Source of the DNA: Fasciolopsis buskii
Taxonomy: Eukaryota > Platyhelminthes > Trematoda > Plagiorchiida > Fasciolidae
Direction of reading: 5' to 3'
DNA: 64,000 bases
NCBI GenBank assembly: GCA_008360955.1
Contig: LUCM01000191.1
Span: 1 to 64,000 of the forward strand
The translations under genes and the position numbers were made by a program. Shown here in pieces: positions 13,903 to 28,900 of this stretch (positions are counted from its first letter, which is position 1; each line of letters begins with the position of its first letter). A model generated the notes under the pieces. The model was not told where the DNA came from and ran no database searches. It saw nothing but the letters and a program-made list of their open reading frames with translations.

Positions 13903-16900
13903 CATTATCTATGCAAATTTCTTCCTCCCTGTGATTTAGTCCACCTATTGCTTTGCGAATGAAAATATTAGGAGTCAATGTTCACCAAAATTGTGGTCTC
14001 AAATGTTTTGGTCAGCAGCTGCTTCCGTGCACATACCTAGATGATACAGGTGCGGAAAGGATGAAACATCACACAGGCTTCATGATCCATGTCTATCTTC
14101 GCACTTGTTGGCAAGTGTATGCGAGATAGAACGCCCACGTGTCTGGCAATGTTAATTAGGTCATTGCAGCTTCAACATTTGCACACAGTCTTCCAGACAG
14201 AGAATGGAGCAGAAGCAGTGCAAATTGATGACTGAAGCTTGAACGAGACACCCGAGTGATCGTGTCGGATCTCTGCTCCCAACTTAAGCTTCCTTTCCTG
14301 CTTGTTAAACGCGACTGCTTGTTCACCTACATAAAGCGGACTAATTGAATATTTGGGCTCAATTGCGTGCGTGAAATTAATTTTCTCTGTCGGCGAAGCA
14401 ATATTCCGGCGCTATTAGGCTCGAAAACATACGCGTATCGATTGTTTCGAAGGTACAAACCGAAACGAGATCAAAGCAATCATGGGCTTTGCATGTTTGG
14501 AGAAAAATGACAAGGGATATTAATGTTAAATTGTTCGCCGATTATTCCGAGGTTTAGCAAACATTTTGCCTAGTATTAAGTTAACATTATTGTTATTAAT
14601 ATTATACTTTGGATCATTTCCTTCCAGCAGTCACAAGGCAGTTTTATGGATTAGCAAAAACGAACGTGTAATTCATTCGCTACGCGGTCTGCGTAAATAA
14701 CCGTTTAGATCGGTGATCAAGTGATCAAAATCATGATATTTTGATCTCACGGTCATCAGTACGGAACCTCCCATTGCCAATCAGTCTCCGCATGATGGTG
14801 TTCACTGGACGTCGAACTTCCTTTCCGACGGCTGGGTTCATGAAATCTGATCACAACTAGAGATGATTGTTTGAACGCTGACTGCAAAACATTCTCAAGC
14901 AAATGTGTAAGAGACGATGTGTATCGTTGTGAGTTTAGCGATCATTTTTCCACGTACAAAAGTGGTCAGTTATGAACGTGGAATTCAAACTACCTCCCGG
15001 GAGAAACGTCTGCAATCAGGGTGGTCAGCTTAGAGAACAAATCATTGTCAAATGAGCATACATATATATATATATTTATGTGGCTAAAAAGAATACACGA
15101 GGAACACTTGGGGAGACCGCACGAGACGGCCTTGTTCAAAAGAATGTGTAAAAAAAGGAACATTACTCCAAATGTTCAAACAGGCATTTATCTTGCAAGT
15201 GGAGCCTTTCCTACAAAGCGAAGATTGAACATGTCACCGCTATACTTTACATGATTACGTTTGAGGTATGTAAACAACCACAATCCACAATATTAGCTAG
15301 ACAAAACAGTAAAATTTTGCTCTGACAATGTTAGCAACAGTCTTAGAAACAACACCGATCAACATCCGAAAAATGAGCAGACGATTTGCCATGACTATTG
15401 GAGCCAAATTTTTCGAAGAGCAAAACCATTCCTAGGCAGTCGATGCAGTCGTATACAACCCGTTCCGGTTACTCCATCGTGGCATGTAAGTCTACTATAA
15501 CAAATTATATATGAATAAACATGTACATATATACATATATATATATATATTGCTAAGGATTGCAAATATCTTCAGCTCAGGTTGCATACTGTAGAGGTTA
15601 CAAAGCTTAGACTAAGTTAAAACGTTTACTGTGACGTTTTGATCCAAACTAGAACACCGTCAAAAGTAAATGATCGATTCTATATATATATATATATATA
15701 TATATACATAAATATATATATATGTGCATATATATATAGATATATATATTCGGGAAAGTTCTCATCAGTGAGTTTGTCATCGGATACGCGGAATGGATGA
15801 TAGCCCTTCAGTCGGCTGTTACTGATACGTTCAAAATCGTCTGAACGAACTGCACACAAACGAATATTGACCGGGATCCAGTCTAGCGGAGCACGCACCG
15901 CCCGTATGTTTACAACGATTCTCATGCAAGCCTAGCCATAAATATTGAAAACCTGGTCACCTGACGCGCGAAAAGTGAACGGGGGAGATAGTGATTTCAT
16001 CTGGTCTGCAAAGAATGATTATGTTAGTGAGAACTTGCCTGAGCATCTCGGAAATACAGAACATGTCTATTTTAAATGTTACGAAACTTCCGGCTAGGAC
16101 AGCTTGTTGCCCCGTATGTTTGAGCGTGCGGAAATCGAAGACAACCCGGTTAGGAGAACATTTGGGTTTTGAGTAGTATGCTGAACTTAGTTACTTTTTT
16201 TCCATCTACATTATCTTTAGATAAACTTACTGAGTGGCAATTTCTCATAGCACTTTTAGTAGTTTCTGTGCCGGTACTATGAAGAATGGTGCTGGAAGCC
16301 TTTGGACGAGTGGTAGTTTGTCGCTGTCCAGACTCTAAATCATATGTATACATAAATATATATATATATATCTTTCATACTGATGTTTCTCTAGGCTTGG
16401 GCATGCGACCACCATGATGCGTAACTGGGAAGGGTTAGCAAGACCTACAAGACAAGGTTAGACGATTAGGTTACTCTCAATTGTCCGGGGTATTTCCCAG
16501 TAGTGTCCGAGATGCATCCCTGAACTGTTTGGTCCTTCAGTGTCTCTAGATGACTGTGAGTCGACACAATTACTAAGCCCCGGGTAAACTGCAACCCTCT
16601 TATCTAAAATAAACCTGAGTATCGCCTGAGTACCAAGAAAAGTGCGCATGTGAACACACTTGGCAGGTCTAGAATGGCACCCTTAACCCAGTCTTGGTGC
16701 CATCAACGTTCATGTGTTCATGCTGATTATAGTACCCATTGAGACACAACAGTCTATGGACAATCAAGGTCCTGCAGAATTTGATAAAATCGCTTCTAAC
16801 CTAAGTCTAAGAAACAATTTTGGATTAAATGAGCTCCGAAGAGATTGCGTCAACCCCCGGAGTGGACTCAAGAAAAGCGCGATGAATAGTTTCGTCAAGT

Positions 16901-19900
16901 TTCATGGGATTGTGTTTGATGCGAAGAAAGTGAAGTACCTTACACGGTCGACCAACGCAGGAGCAGAAATTTACCAGGAAATTGTTAATCTTCTGCCCCA
17001 GGCCAGGCGAAAATGTCATGCCACCTAATTCAAACAATCGGTCAAGAAATTATTTATCCCATCGGGACACGGGTCACTGGCTTTCTCCGACGGCGATTAG
17101 CTATAATGACGGGCAAATTTTGAGTAGATGCACTAGGCAGAAAGGAGGGTTTTCAAATGACCTACGAAATTCGGCCTCTAAACTAAGAACATAAACGAAG
17201 ATAAGATAAATAAAAGAAACTATTCCAAGTACATTAACAAGATTCCGTCAAATTTTATTAAAGTTTTGAGGCTGGCCTTTTGTTTGTTAAGCGATATCAT
17301 ACCTGAACGATACATTCAAGCATACACAGTCGGTCCACGAATGAAATACACATCTGACCCATGAAAATCTTTTTTTTTCAACATCAAATAAACTGACTCA
17401 CTTGTATTAACAAGATATTGATTAGTTAATCCGGGATGATCCACGTCATGAATGACACACGCGAACAGTGTGGCAAAAATTTCCAAATCACTAAACATTG
17501 ACTGCATTTATCGTGGTTCGTGATTGTCGGCCGGTGGGATTGGAGTGGTGGACCGGTGAATGAAAAAGAGTACCCGGTAGAAATAAATTCGCCGCGGAAG
17601 AACAAATTGTTCCGATAACAAAATTGATGTAAACTAACAAAAAACGCGAGCACGCCTTTTTCTGGAAGTTCCGATTTCACGGATCTTAAAACTTAACACG
17701 TGATCCTACAATTCAATGTTATCGACCACACTGTAAGTTGGAACCCATGTGTATTAACGTGTGTGCTTCACCAATCCAATTACTTTTTACGTCCGAATCC
17801 ATTCAAAACTACCGCTTCATGATCAACCGATCGGTATATATATATATATACTTATGCGCGTATATATATATATATGTATCAAATTAATCTTTCTGTTGGT
17901 CTATTTCCTTCCTTAGTCTTTTTGGCAACCTGGAACAAGCGACCCAATCTAATCGGACAATATAATTAAATTAGAAATCTCGATGCACAGTGCAATGTGT
18001 TCAGCCTGACAGGGAGCATAGCAGATATCACGGGGATATAGGAACGTTCACAACTGTAGATCCCCTAAGCAAAAGCCATCACGTAGTAATTGAGATTGTG
18101 CTTTCGGTGCAGAATGAATCGCTGGATTGAGCTTTCGTCATATGTCATAGCAGGCTAAGGATTGAAGAAGTAAGAAGGACTGTGACATCGACGCTTTAGC
18201 AACCAGAATATGAAGGGCCGAACGTTGAAAACAGTTAAGCTGTTAACAAGTATGTGCTAATCAGACTGAGGACGGAGTTTGGCCTTGTAAAGGTCGCCAG
18301 AAACGATCGTCAGCTACCACGGTGGAGCCCAAAAGTGTATAACCAGTAGCATCAATTCAGAACAGGAGATGGGCAACGTATGAAGCGTAAAGCACCCATC
18401 AGACATACAAAAGTTAGAGATAAGGTCGAAACAAGGCACAGACACTTCAACGCAAAGATAAGTACTTCTTTTAGCGTAACTTTACATGGAGTAGCAAAAC
18501 AAATCCCAAAGCGCACTACGCATATGCACAGTCTAAGAAAAAGTCAGAGACTGTGTCGCCGCACTAGAATGATGGGGCAGGAACCTAGCGTCGACTAAAT
18601 CCGAAAAGGCATGTGTATTTTTCCAATTGCCGAACGAAGCTCACGTCAACTTGGCGAACCCCTGAAACTACACAGATCCAGGAACTTACAGAACTCCTCG
18701 CAACAGAAGAACAGGCTGCGAAATAGTCTGGAACGCTAAATTGTACTGTACTGCATTATGTGAACGTTTGCGTGCACAGGTGTCTGCAATGCGGTCAAAA
18801 CGGATGCGTTTATCACCTCATCAGAATGCATAGTTGGAAGAGAGTGTAGCGAGGAATCAGCGTTTGAAATTCACGAGAGTGTGCAGGTCCGGACAGGATA
18901 CAGCTAACAACCGTCCAGTCATTGCCGGAACTACTAGCAATCTATGTCAAGCAGCCACACAGTATCTGCCTCAGGTAGGGTCAGGTGTTCGCTGAATGGA
19001 AAACCGCGACAGTGGTGGGAATATATGGGAGTAGACCTAGGCATATGCTGGAAAACTGCAGTCCGGTTGGTCTAACTTGCGTGTTATCCAAGTTTCTTTA
19101 AAGGATCAACAGAGCGCAAATATACGAGCATCTAACAAATCGCAGTGGTATTTCAACAGCACAATACGCATCCGTAGTGGGAAAGTTTCGCCGACAGAGC
19201 TCTTGCCCTTCCCGGATGAGGTAACGAAACGATCGGATGAAGGTCACAGAACGAAGGTCTGCTGCATGGACCTTATATAGCGTCTGACACAGTGGAGACA
19301 CTAGGAATAACAGGGAAGGAAAACACTTAAGTAAACAGCTTTTTCAGGAGAAGGACACTTTGCATTAGGGTTGGACGACACACAACTGGCCCCGCCGACA
19401 TGCCAAATGACGTCATCCAGGAATCGGTACTAGGACCCACACATTTCCTCCTATTCCTCAACGACCTAGCAAGAAGCATGTACAACTCATGTTATCTTTT
19501 CACCGATGATGTCAAGGTAGCAGGTATAGACATGGAAGAGGACATCGAGGCAGTCACAGCCGGGTCACGTAAGTGGGACCTTCCACTGAACCTGGCCAGT
19601 TTTCGAAGGCTAATCTCCGTGAAACAGCATAGAGGGAATGAAATGAACCATATCATTCAGGTTCCCTGTACCAGAAAACTCGGTGTAACTATAATAAACA
19701 CATTCAAATCTTCCAAAAGAGCGCAAGCACAGTGAATGAAGCTACAAATGAACTTTTTAGGCTCAGGTTAGCGATATCTTGCAGGGAACCCTGTACGCGA
19801 CTATTGAAAGACCGCACCTAGAGTATTGTGTTTAAGACGTACCTAAAAAAAGTGTATAAATTGCCTAAAAAAGCTAAAGAAGCTGGTCACCAAGATTATG

Positions 19901-22900
19901 GCTGCCCAAAGGCACAAAAGCTATGATGGAAAACTCTATGACTTCGGCAATTTCTCTCGCAAAAGCCGTCCAACGCATGGTGACGTAAATAAGAGATTCA
20001 AAATGATGGGAGATTTTTCAGGTATAAAATGTGAGGAACTGTTCATTGTATCATCAGAGGGTATAGCTTAAGACCACAACAGAACCGTACAAGGCTGCAG
20101 ATGAGCGCTAGGTTCTTTGCCAATGGGGCGATTCCACCATGGAACCGACAGCCGGAACAAGTGATTAGTTCTACGAATGTGAATGAATTCAAAGGAGCTC
20201 TCAATACTAGCTGGGCGGAGGTATTCCGATGCGTGGAACAGTAAGCTACAAGAGTGAACACAAAATTTATCGATTGGACTTGATGCTGCACCTGACGTTT
20301 TGCCTTTCGAAAACAAAAGAACGCACACAATGTTGGAGTCTAGGTTCACCGGACGACAACACCATTTTGGTTGTTCGAGTGGCTGGAAGCCAAATTTTCG
20401 TCTTGTGCATGCAAAACTAAACTGCACTGAACCCAATGTCACCGTACAATTCGATTCAAATGGAAAACTTGATAAACGATGCAGCATGTTCAGTCTGCAA
20501 GGGAACGCATACCAACTCTGAGGTCACACATGTCTGCTCTGACTACTGGCTAGGTTTTAAATACTAAGTACTGGTTCATGAAGAATTCGTCGTGGTTGTG
20601 ACAATATTTTCCCGGTGTAGGCTGAATATTGCCCCACATGTCGCGATCACACTTCCGGCAATACATGGACAATTAGAGCTATATTGGTCATAAATACTGG
20701 AGTAACAAAAGGCTTTTGTACTCCAGACTGTATGTGTTCGGGATGTGTCTGGTATCCGCATTCAATAGTGTTGGGTGCAGCATTATTTTCGTTGCATTTC
20801 AAATTAGTCATCTTTGTTGGATAGTTTTGGCTTCAGGGAAAAAGATGTTGGCATATCGAGTTGAAATATGCAGTTCAAAAGCCTTGACCATTGTCTAGGA
20901 ATCAGGTTTATAATTACTCGATGGTATTTGCCTCTGAAGTAGTCAACAAACCAAGAATTCTCACTGTTTGGGTGCAAATTAACGTTGACTGATCCTCTAA
21001 ATCGAACGTTTCACAATCCGAGCAGTAATTACACTAGCACTTGATTGATGCTTTAGGCTCAGTAAAAGTCGGGATGTCGAGCCAATTATTTTGACCTGTT
21101 TTAATCGCCTAAACAAATGGATGATGTTTACTCGCATATGGAACTGAGCACGTGACTCCTCTATTTGTCTAGTTTGTCCGTGTGATATTTATAGACACAA
21201 AATCGAGGTTTCGCTTGCTACTGATCCGGAATAATAAGTCTCGACTTCACCGGATCAGCAATTTAACAATCGCCTTTGAGAGGTGCTGCGTGGTGAGATT
21301 GATTTTTTGCACCGCAACTGCTTCCCCCTGCCAGTCTAGGTGACATCGTCGGTGCGCGACGTCACCTCGATTAGGAATGAAACGTTTGCGATTTGGACAC
21401 CAAGCTGAGCGTTCGTAACCTAACGAAAACGAACAGCTTGAGCTACGGCGAACAGAGGTTTTCAAACTGACTGGAAATAGGGCACTATTCCCACAGCTCA
21501 TGACATAGGGAAGAGTTGACTCTAAATCTATGTCCGGATGCTCTCTGTTGACAAACAAACATACTAAATAGTGTGTATAAGATGACCTATTTGATGATCA
21601 GTAGTGCGGTTGCCCTAATTGATTTATGACTGTTTTGATTTGCCTTTCAAATATCAAATTCATCAAGGTGGCAACGTGAACCCGTGCGTCTGCAATTTGC
21701 CACGCGGGATCAGGAACTACGGCCCACAGTATCAACGTGTTCTCTTGAGCGCGTAAGATATGCACTCTGATAACATTGACCTCGTGGTCAGTGGGATGGA
21801 TTATCTTGAACGCGAAATTGAAAATTACTTTATCTTCATAGTGCTAATAACAAAGGCTTTTTAATCATGTACGGGTCATGACAAACACTAATTACGAACT
21901 GATAAAGACTATGACCAATTATTTACTTTCTGTTCATTTCGTCGAACAGTGTCAGAAAGTTAGCTGTCTGTAAGCCTCAGGACGGTCGTCGATAGCAGCC
22001 CGGTGATAGTGTTGGATTTTGCCACTCAGAATGCTATCACAATCCTAAGTGAGTCCATTTTTGGGTACCCACATGAAACATAAACAATTCTTGGTGAAAT
22101 TCATTTGTGCAATTCTGTGCACAGTCTTCCTTAATGGGCATAATATTACACACTCAGCAAACGAGTCACTTCAATTCCGGCCGATTGGGTTCTATCTCAG
22201 TCGCTCTGTGTGAATGCGAGTATGCTCCATGGCTCCATACTTGCGTCTATCCACGATCGACTGTTCACCACGGATATTCTAACGCCAAACTCCAACTCAC
22301 CTCACCATTTCGTGGATTACGTCATCGCTCTCTTTCCTATGCTATTACGTGGCATGTTACTACCAGCATCGATCACAATCGTGGTGTTCCCAATGTATTA
22401 CTCGCTTTCATGCTGGGGCAAAGTTCAGCGTGAAACCACAAAAACCAAGTCTGTTCCAATGTTTCCAGGACTTCTGTTCTTTTTGTTTAAATCAGGAATC
22501 TATCTGATCCTCCCCAGTTAAATTTTAACCAAACTTCATTTGGATGTACTTGATCAATTTCATCGCTTGGTTTGACCATAAATTCCTTTTTTTATTCGTT
22601 CTCCCTTTGTGTCAACAACTGCCTCTCATACTGCCCGTAAAGTTGATTCTCCATTCCCGGCCAAACGCATTTTACCACACCCGCCCAGCTCCTTTTGTAC
22701 AAAGCTCAAATCCGCACGACACTGGAATATGGCAGTAGTGTGTGGGGCAAAGTTTCGTTTGTCGATCTTTTTTCTCCCTGATGGGATACAGCGAAAGGCC
22801 ATCCGATTGATCGATTGTCACCCACCGACCTCATTGTTGGTCATTTGCATTGCTCCATTTTCTGTCGTTAGTATTCTGTTTTTTTGCCCATTCCAACTCG

Positions 22901-25900
22901 CCTCGGCGGTTTCTTTTCTTCTTCTTCTTCTTCTTCTTCTAACTGCATTATTTCAATGCGTATTTATTACCTGGACTGTAAGGTCATGAAACACTTTACC
23001 AATTTCCATATTCCCAATCGTTTACGATCATTCCGCTATCAAAAACCAAGCCAACACGCTGAATCCAACTTGCATGTCACCACGCGTATTCCATTTGCCA
23101 CATGTCTTTGTGTACGAGATTTACTTGTCTCACAGAAAATCACTTTGAATGATAAAATACTCCAGAAAATTTCTCATATATGAGCAGTATCCCTTCCAAA
23201 TATTCGAAATCCGAAGCAAGAGGATGTAAAAGCGGAAGCTTTTCAATCTGTTCCATTTACAGGAGCGCATTTGGGGGAAACTTGTTCTTGCAAATTTACG
23301 GGCATCAGAAGTCCGGGGTAGTCGGGACCAAATATGAGCAGTGATCAATTCGAGGAAATATGCATATGGTCGATTTCATATGTGATCGTCTGGAATGTGA
23401 CTCGCAAATGTCCCGGAGATCGTTCTCGCGTTCATATTACCGAGCAAATCACTTGCTCAATTTTGCCACACAGCGGGTGCGTCGCCACAAGGGCAGTTGG
23501 GCTTGACAACTACCTGTTATTGATTGAAAGCTTTGCAGCAGATTAGCTTGAGTATACTAGTTTTTCCTGAATCAGTCTATTGCTTCTGTTCCTGATTATC
23601 GAGAATCTGTGGTTCGACTTAAACAATTCGGAACTCATACGATAGACTACATAATCGGAAAGATCTCTGCTCAAATTCCCGGTCGCGCGCTTGGCCGTGG
23701 TCAGATTTGTAAAACTGGTCAAGATGGCCACTGGGCAGCAGCGATTTGACAGTTCCGTGCATAGATTTTAAATTGCTACAACGTCCGATTCGTTAATCTA
23801 TGAAAACTTTACAGGAGGTCCTCCATGTTCTCACGGCAGCAAACCAAATACCTAAATACTGGTAGCTTAATTCGTCAATCTATTGTATTTGTAACTCAGT
23901 CTGATTTTCTGACTCACATTCCAAGATGCCATGCTACCATAGACCTGAACACATTGCCTACCGAGCTCCGGCAAATTTCGGAAAAGGATGCTAAAATATC
24001 ATCTTAGTCCTCCGTCTTTTTCCGCATCTGTCGCCTTATCATAGTTCACATATTCGAATAGCAAACAATACTGAGTGACTTACATCGAGTTGATTGTAGG
24101 TGAATAGTATGTGCATTGTATGCAACACATCGACAGCGTGAATGGAATTGTGATACGGGGTGTCTCGATTGTACAAGGTCTCGATGCGTTGAAGACAAAG
24201 CCACATTTGCATGGTTGGTATGCCGAGTTTTGAAAGAACTCCACGTTTCTGTATTTATAAGAATAGCGAGAGAGAGAGAGAGAAAGCGTGAGTGCGGAGC
24301 GGGAGCGAGGGTAGATTAGGGAGAAAAGTGTAACTCAAGGATCAGCTCAGAAGGTCAATTGGTCATTACAATCAATGTCCAATTTCGAAGGCATTTCAGG
24401 AAATCATGCTGTCTCTGACCTCTTCTATGAAGACCTGAAAAAGATGATTTAGAGATTTTTATTGTAATTCGCATTGCATGTGAGTGAGAGAACAAAAGTA
24501 CTTCAGCAACACACGACCGATTCAGCGGTTCTTTTGATGCTCACCAGGTGTGCGTACCCAGCACTTTCTGGCCAATCAACCATATGAATGTGTATTCCAA
24601 TACTGCTTTTGCACCAGTATATCATTAGAATCACTAGGAGTGAACATGCATGGTGAGTTCATTTACGAACCACAATGGTGACTTGCGGACAGTTTCCATT
24701 GGCTGCTCAAGAATGACCTTCAGAAGGGGGATATGTGGTCGGTTTTCCTCATAAGTGTTTTCATGTTTTCTCTAACTACCTGACCACAAATTGCCATTGT
24801 GCTTCATAAATGGACTCACCATCCGTTCACACTCATAGCGATTCGAACGAGATTCTGGTACGAACTTCAAAGATCTCCATGGGTAATATCATGAGCATGA
24901 AACTCATCCACGACTTATAAGCGCCTTTCCCTTGGCAGTTATATGATATTGTTGCAGATGGTCCTTCATTGTTTTCTTTATTCCTCCATCGAGTAGGCAG
25001 TGCTGTAAGATAGTAACCAATATCAGAGGATAACACAGCAAAATTATCGGTTGTAAAATCTAGCCTAAACCGATCTAAACTAAACTAAACCGTATACACA
25101 TAAACCCAGTCCTGATTACCATCCTAAAGGTTGCTAGGAGTGTGATGAAACAAAAACACGAATACTTCTCATTCTGGTATAAGAACGTTTAGTAAGGGAC
25201 ACAAAGTGCTAAAGCGTACGTGGCAACTGCGATTGAACTGGAATTGCACAGAAGTCCTCGACCATTGTATTCTGACTATTTCAAAAAATACCTACTATAT
25301 GTTTCCATTTGTCCGCGACAAAACAGACACGCACTCAGACTCCATTTCGGACACATTCCTTGAAGCAACAATTTCAAGTCACAGTGAACGGGCAACAATT
25401 GCTTGTAAGAAAGCAAAAGTGACGAGCACTTTCCAAGTTGAGGAATAAAAAACAAGCAACTCAAAGCCCTTTCATGGTGATCCGTGTCCTTCGCTAAGCT
25501 TTTAATTTACCCCTCGGGCTTGGTCAAATTTTGTTTATCGGGAAATCCAAATAGAGTTCGGCCACGTTCCTAAAATGATTTAAGCAACCCAATCATTGCT
25601 GTGAGGTGCAATCTTTGGTTCTTCAGATTATCAGCATCCGAAGACGAGTTGAACCGAAAATAAATGCTATTTTTTGATCATTTCATGCTCACATTTAAGA
25701 AATCTTGGCCACCGTTCAACAGTGAGATGACCCAATGGTTTGCATCAGCAAACGTCGCTGTTCCATGGCAAATTAACAAATAGTTGATAATAGCAGAATC
25801 TCACAGCGTTTTCTGATTTACGAAGGATATCCTGTCACTTCATTGACTGTCTCAGTTGCAAGAGAACCGAGTCAGATTTCACTACCAAAGGTCAACTTGT

Positions 25901-28900
25901 ATTCACGTTTCATAGTACTAAGTGATACGAAGTAGTAGTTGTCCTCTTTTTGTTGGCAGTTTAGAACTGGGATTTATCTCCGTTCGGAAACCATTGATGA
26001 AAGGGAGCCACACCACTAAATCCTGACTTTGAATACAGAAGGTTAAACTATGAGATCCTAATTGGGGTATAGTGATAAAATGAGTCAGTTGTAAAATATA
26101 AAACCGGCTAGTGTTACGTTTTATATTGTATAGTTTGGCGCGCAGCCGGCATACTTCTATTTGGGTTCGACTGTGTATGTGATGATGTTAGTTGACAAGC
26201 CTATTGCACTTGTGCTCACATTCGTTTGTTTACTGTTGTGTATTTCACGTCAATCTCGCAAACCCCGAGAGATCGTTGTCGCGGTGCATGGTACAACAAG
26301 TGCGTATTTATAAATATACCGGGTGATTTATAGGGAAATAGGCCCATGCGACTGGCGGTGCAAAACGTATAGGCGGATGTACGCTGTGCAAAGAGCTCTT
26401 ATGCGAAGATGGACAATAGGTCAGTCTTCCGCTAGTCCTCCACACTACTTTTTAGAAAATATGTAAGTATGATCATTGCCTTTAGACAAGCTAGCAAAAA
26501 CATTTGCATATGTTCAATATCAAGGGACTAATATGTAATGATAGCGGTGGATTTCATTGCCCATTTACCGCCCCGGGTCTCAATCGACAAAACGAAGTAG
26601 CCATGTGTAAGGAGTAGGCCGAATTGGATAGCGGACTATTCGACCAGTTAATGCTGAACAAAGGAAACCAGTAAAGATTGTTAATCTTAGTTAATCAACA
26701 AAGATCATTTACAATTGCCTGACTTGGCTATTCTTTCTACAATTAACAGGGAGGAAGAATAAGAAACTGGAGATCAAATTGATGAACGATTGGTGAGTAG
26801 AGTTCATAATGAATGCATTTTTCTTACTTTTTGGCTTGTTACAACCGAGTTTGAACATATTTGGAATTTGGGTAGTAATAATGGCCGAAATATCAGCTAC
26901 CTTCTTCTCACCGACACACAACCTTGTTTTTCTTTCTATTTTTTCTACTTGCCGATCAGTCCTTAGATGCTGATCCAATAGCCTAGTTAACAGTTGACGT
27001 TCTATCACCTGCCGCCTCAGCTGAGTTCTCACGCGTGAGTGGTGAAAATTATTAATTAACTACGAAGTGGTTGGAAAAATTATCTGAACTTACCATACCA
27101 TCTGGGTGAGTCCAATTGTAGAAAATGTTTATTTAGCGTGAAAAGTGAAACTTGATCGGCGATTGCGATAAGCAAAGCGTCAGGCTGGAAACTGCCGAAC
27201 AGGATATAGTGTTTGTTCAAACTGCAATGTTGAAGTTGGTTACGACAAAACTGAATGCCTCGTCGTGAAATTTCCGCATAACTGGATCCACGGCCAAATG
27301 TAACTAGTCGGCATTGCCAGTCACTTCAAAGACCAGGGGTTTGATTAGCCACGCAGGCCGATCGGTGAAAGGCAGTCTGTTTATCCTGACCTTAGTTCCA
27401 CGTCTGAACATTCTGTGCTAATACATTCTTCAAAGTCACAGTTGTTAGTCTTCCTACCTAGCACAATCGATTCTAAAGTTTGCATCTCACACCCCTTACA
27501 CTGCACTGATTAATTCTGTACTTGATAAAAGTAAATTTAACATCAAACAAATGACATAAGGAGAACTTACTTGGAGCAAATAGAGTCCAAATGTGCTCAG
27601 ACAGTGATGATTGGTGATCTGATTAAAATTGAAGAAGTCCGGACTGGTCGAATCCTCGTTTTTCTTTATAAACTAAAATTCGATCATCGGAATGAAAGAA
27701 AAAAATCGATCTATTAGAATGAAAACAAATCAGATCCAGCATAGGTGAAATTGATTAACTCGGAATCCATTGAAAGGAATATATGAGTTTGGACTTTCGA
27801 TGACCGGTCAACAATTTGTGTCAGCAAAATTGTACAAATGGATGCAGGCGGGCGATTTGGACGGTACAAAACCGGGGAAACAGCGGGGGTTGTGGTTGGT
27901 TCTGCAAATTTTATCTGCTTCCCAACCGCATGACCCACTCTCGTACCAGACTAATATTGGGTAAAGGGAAATTGTTTTGCTTTAAGGATTTATTTGATGC
28001 AACGATTTGCTTTCTCTAAAACAAACCGGCAAAAACCCAATTGATGTGAATGCCTAGTTTTCATTGTGTAAACATTCCGGTATGATGTATTAGTCCACGG
28101 TAAATTTTTCTAAACCCTAGAATTATATCATCCAAATGACAGCATTTAAACGAGCGGTTCACACTAACCGTCTGAATTTGAGTAGCTAAACGAATAAAAT
28201 ACAATTAAATCAGACTTGACATGTACCGGCTTGACAACGAAATACTGTGTGGTACTTATCTGTAATTTATGCTGTGGTGTGTGACTAAATGGAATTACTG
28301 ATCACGTGGATTTGCCCCGAAAAAATTTAGTTATTTCGTCCGCGTATTTACAGTAATCCAGGGAATTCATAAAACATCCAAGACCATGCTAATCAAAGAT
28401 AGGGAATTGATAATTGGGACAAAAAGTAAACAATCCGTCTCGGAGCTAGTCTGTTTGAGATTCTGGTGATTTGAATCTCGTCTGATGGGCGGAAAGTGTT
28501 CATGACAGCCGAGTCCGTTTGAAGAGAACGCAAAGTTGCACATGCATATACCCCTTTCGTCTGTCTGCTGCCATCCGCCCTAAAGTCATAAAAACCTTAA
28601 ACGATCGCCCGAATGTACTTATTCAGGCAGTAAATAATAGCCTTGTCTATCTTCCAAGATAAGATCAGGACCAGAGCATTTCATTAAGACCCCACCTATC
28701 TACTTTGCAGTCATAACCGGGGAGGTTTTCATACACGTTATTCACTAACGATCATACCAACGCACCTATCAGACGATCTTATAAGATCTGGGTGGCCTCC
28801 AAACCTTCGTTCATCGTTTCGCATCGCCTGATGTGAGCTCTAAATAACGTGCGCCGGTACTCATTCTGGTTTTTCATACGTTCACCGTTGTGTTACGTCA

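Larger units (their letters stand above)
8551..17401 (-). other. PDE4: PDE4 intron (8.9 kb)
   Basis: Intron between the HDVDHPG and [11 protein letters not shown] exons. It contains a SINE family 1 copy (9340-9540), tRNA-like promoter remnants (11340-11410 and 13190-13255), a TTGA microsatellite (13857-13902) and clusters of TA repeats from 15.05 to 16.37 kb. No protein-coding domain was recognised in the open frames here. Confidence 0.8.
17502..24083 (-). other. PDE4: PDE4 intron (6.6 kb)
   Basis: Intron between the YHNSIHA and HDVDHPG exons. It contains a TA palindrome (17834-17876) and two LINE remnants on the plus strand (about 17980-20290 and 22110-23150). Sequence at 20.3-22.1 kb and 23.15-24.08 kb shows nothing I can name. 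Confidence 0.85.

Noticed and set aside
24833..25036. Longer minus frame overlapping the micro-exon
   Set aside because: It uses a different frame from the 15-codon segment and has no PDE4 similarity. Only 24820-24864 fits phase and length.
26709..27032. 107-codon minus frame, basic and codon-like at its start
   Set aside because: No PDE4 or other family similarity recognised. It cannot be placed between phase 0 exons without breaking length conservation.
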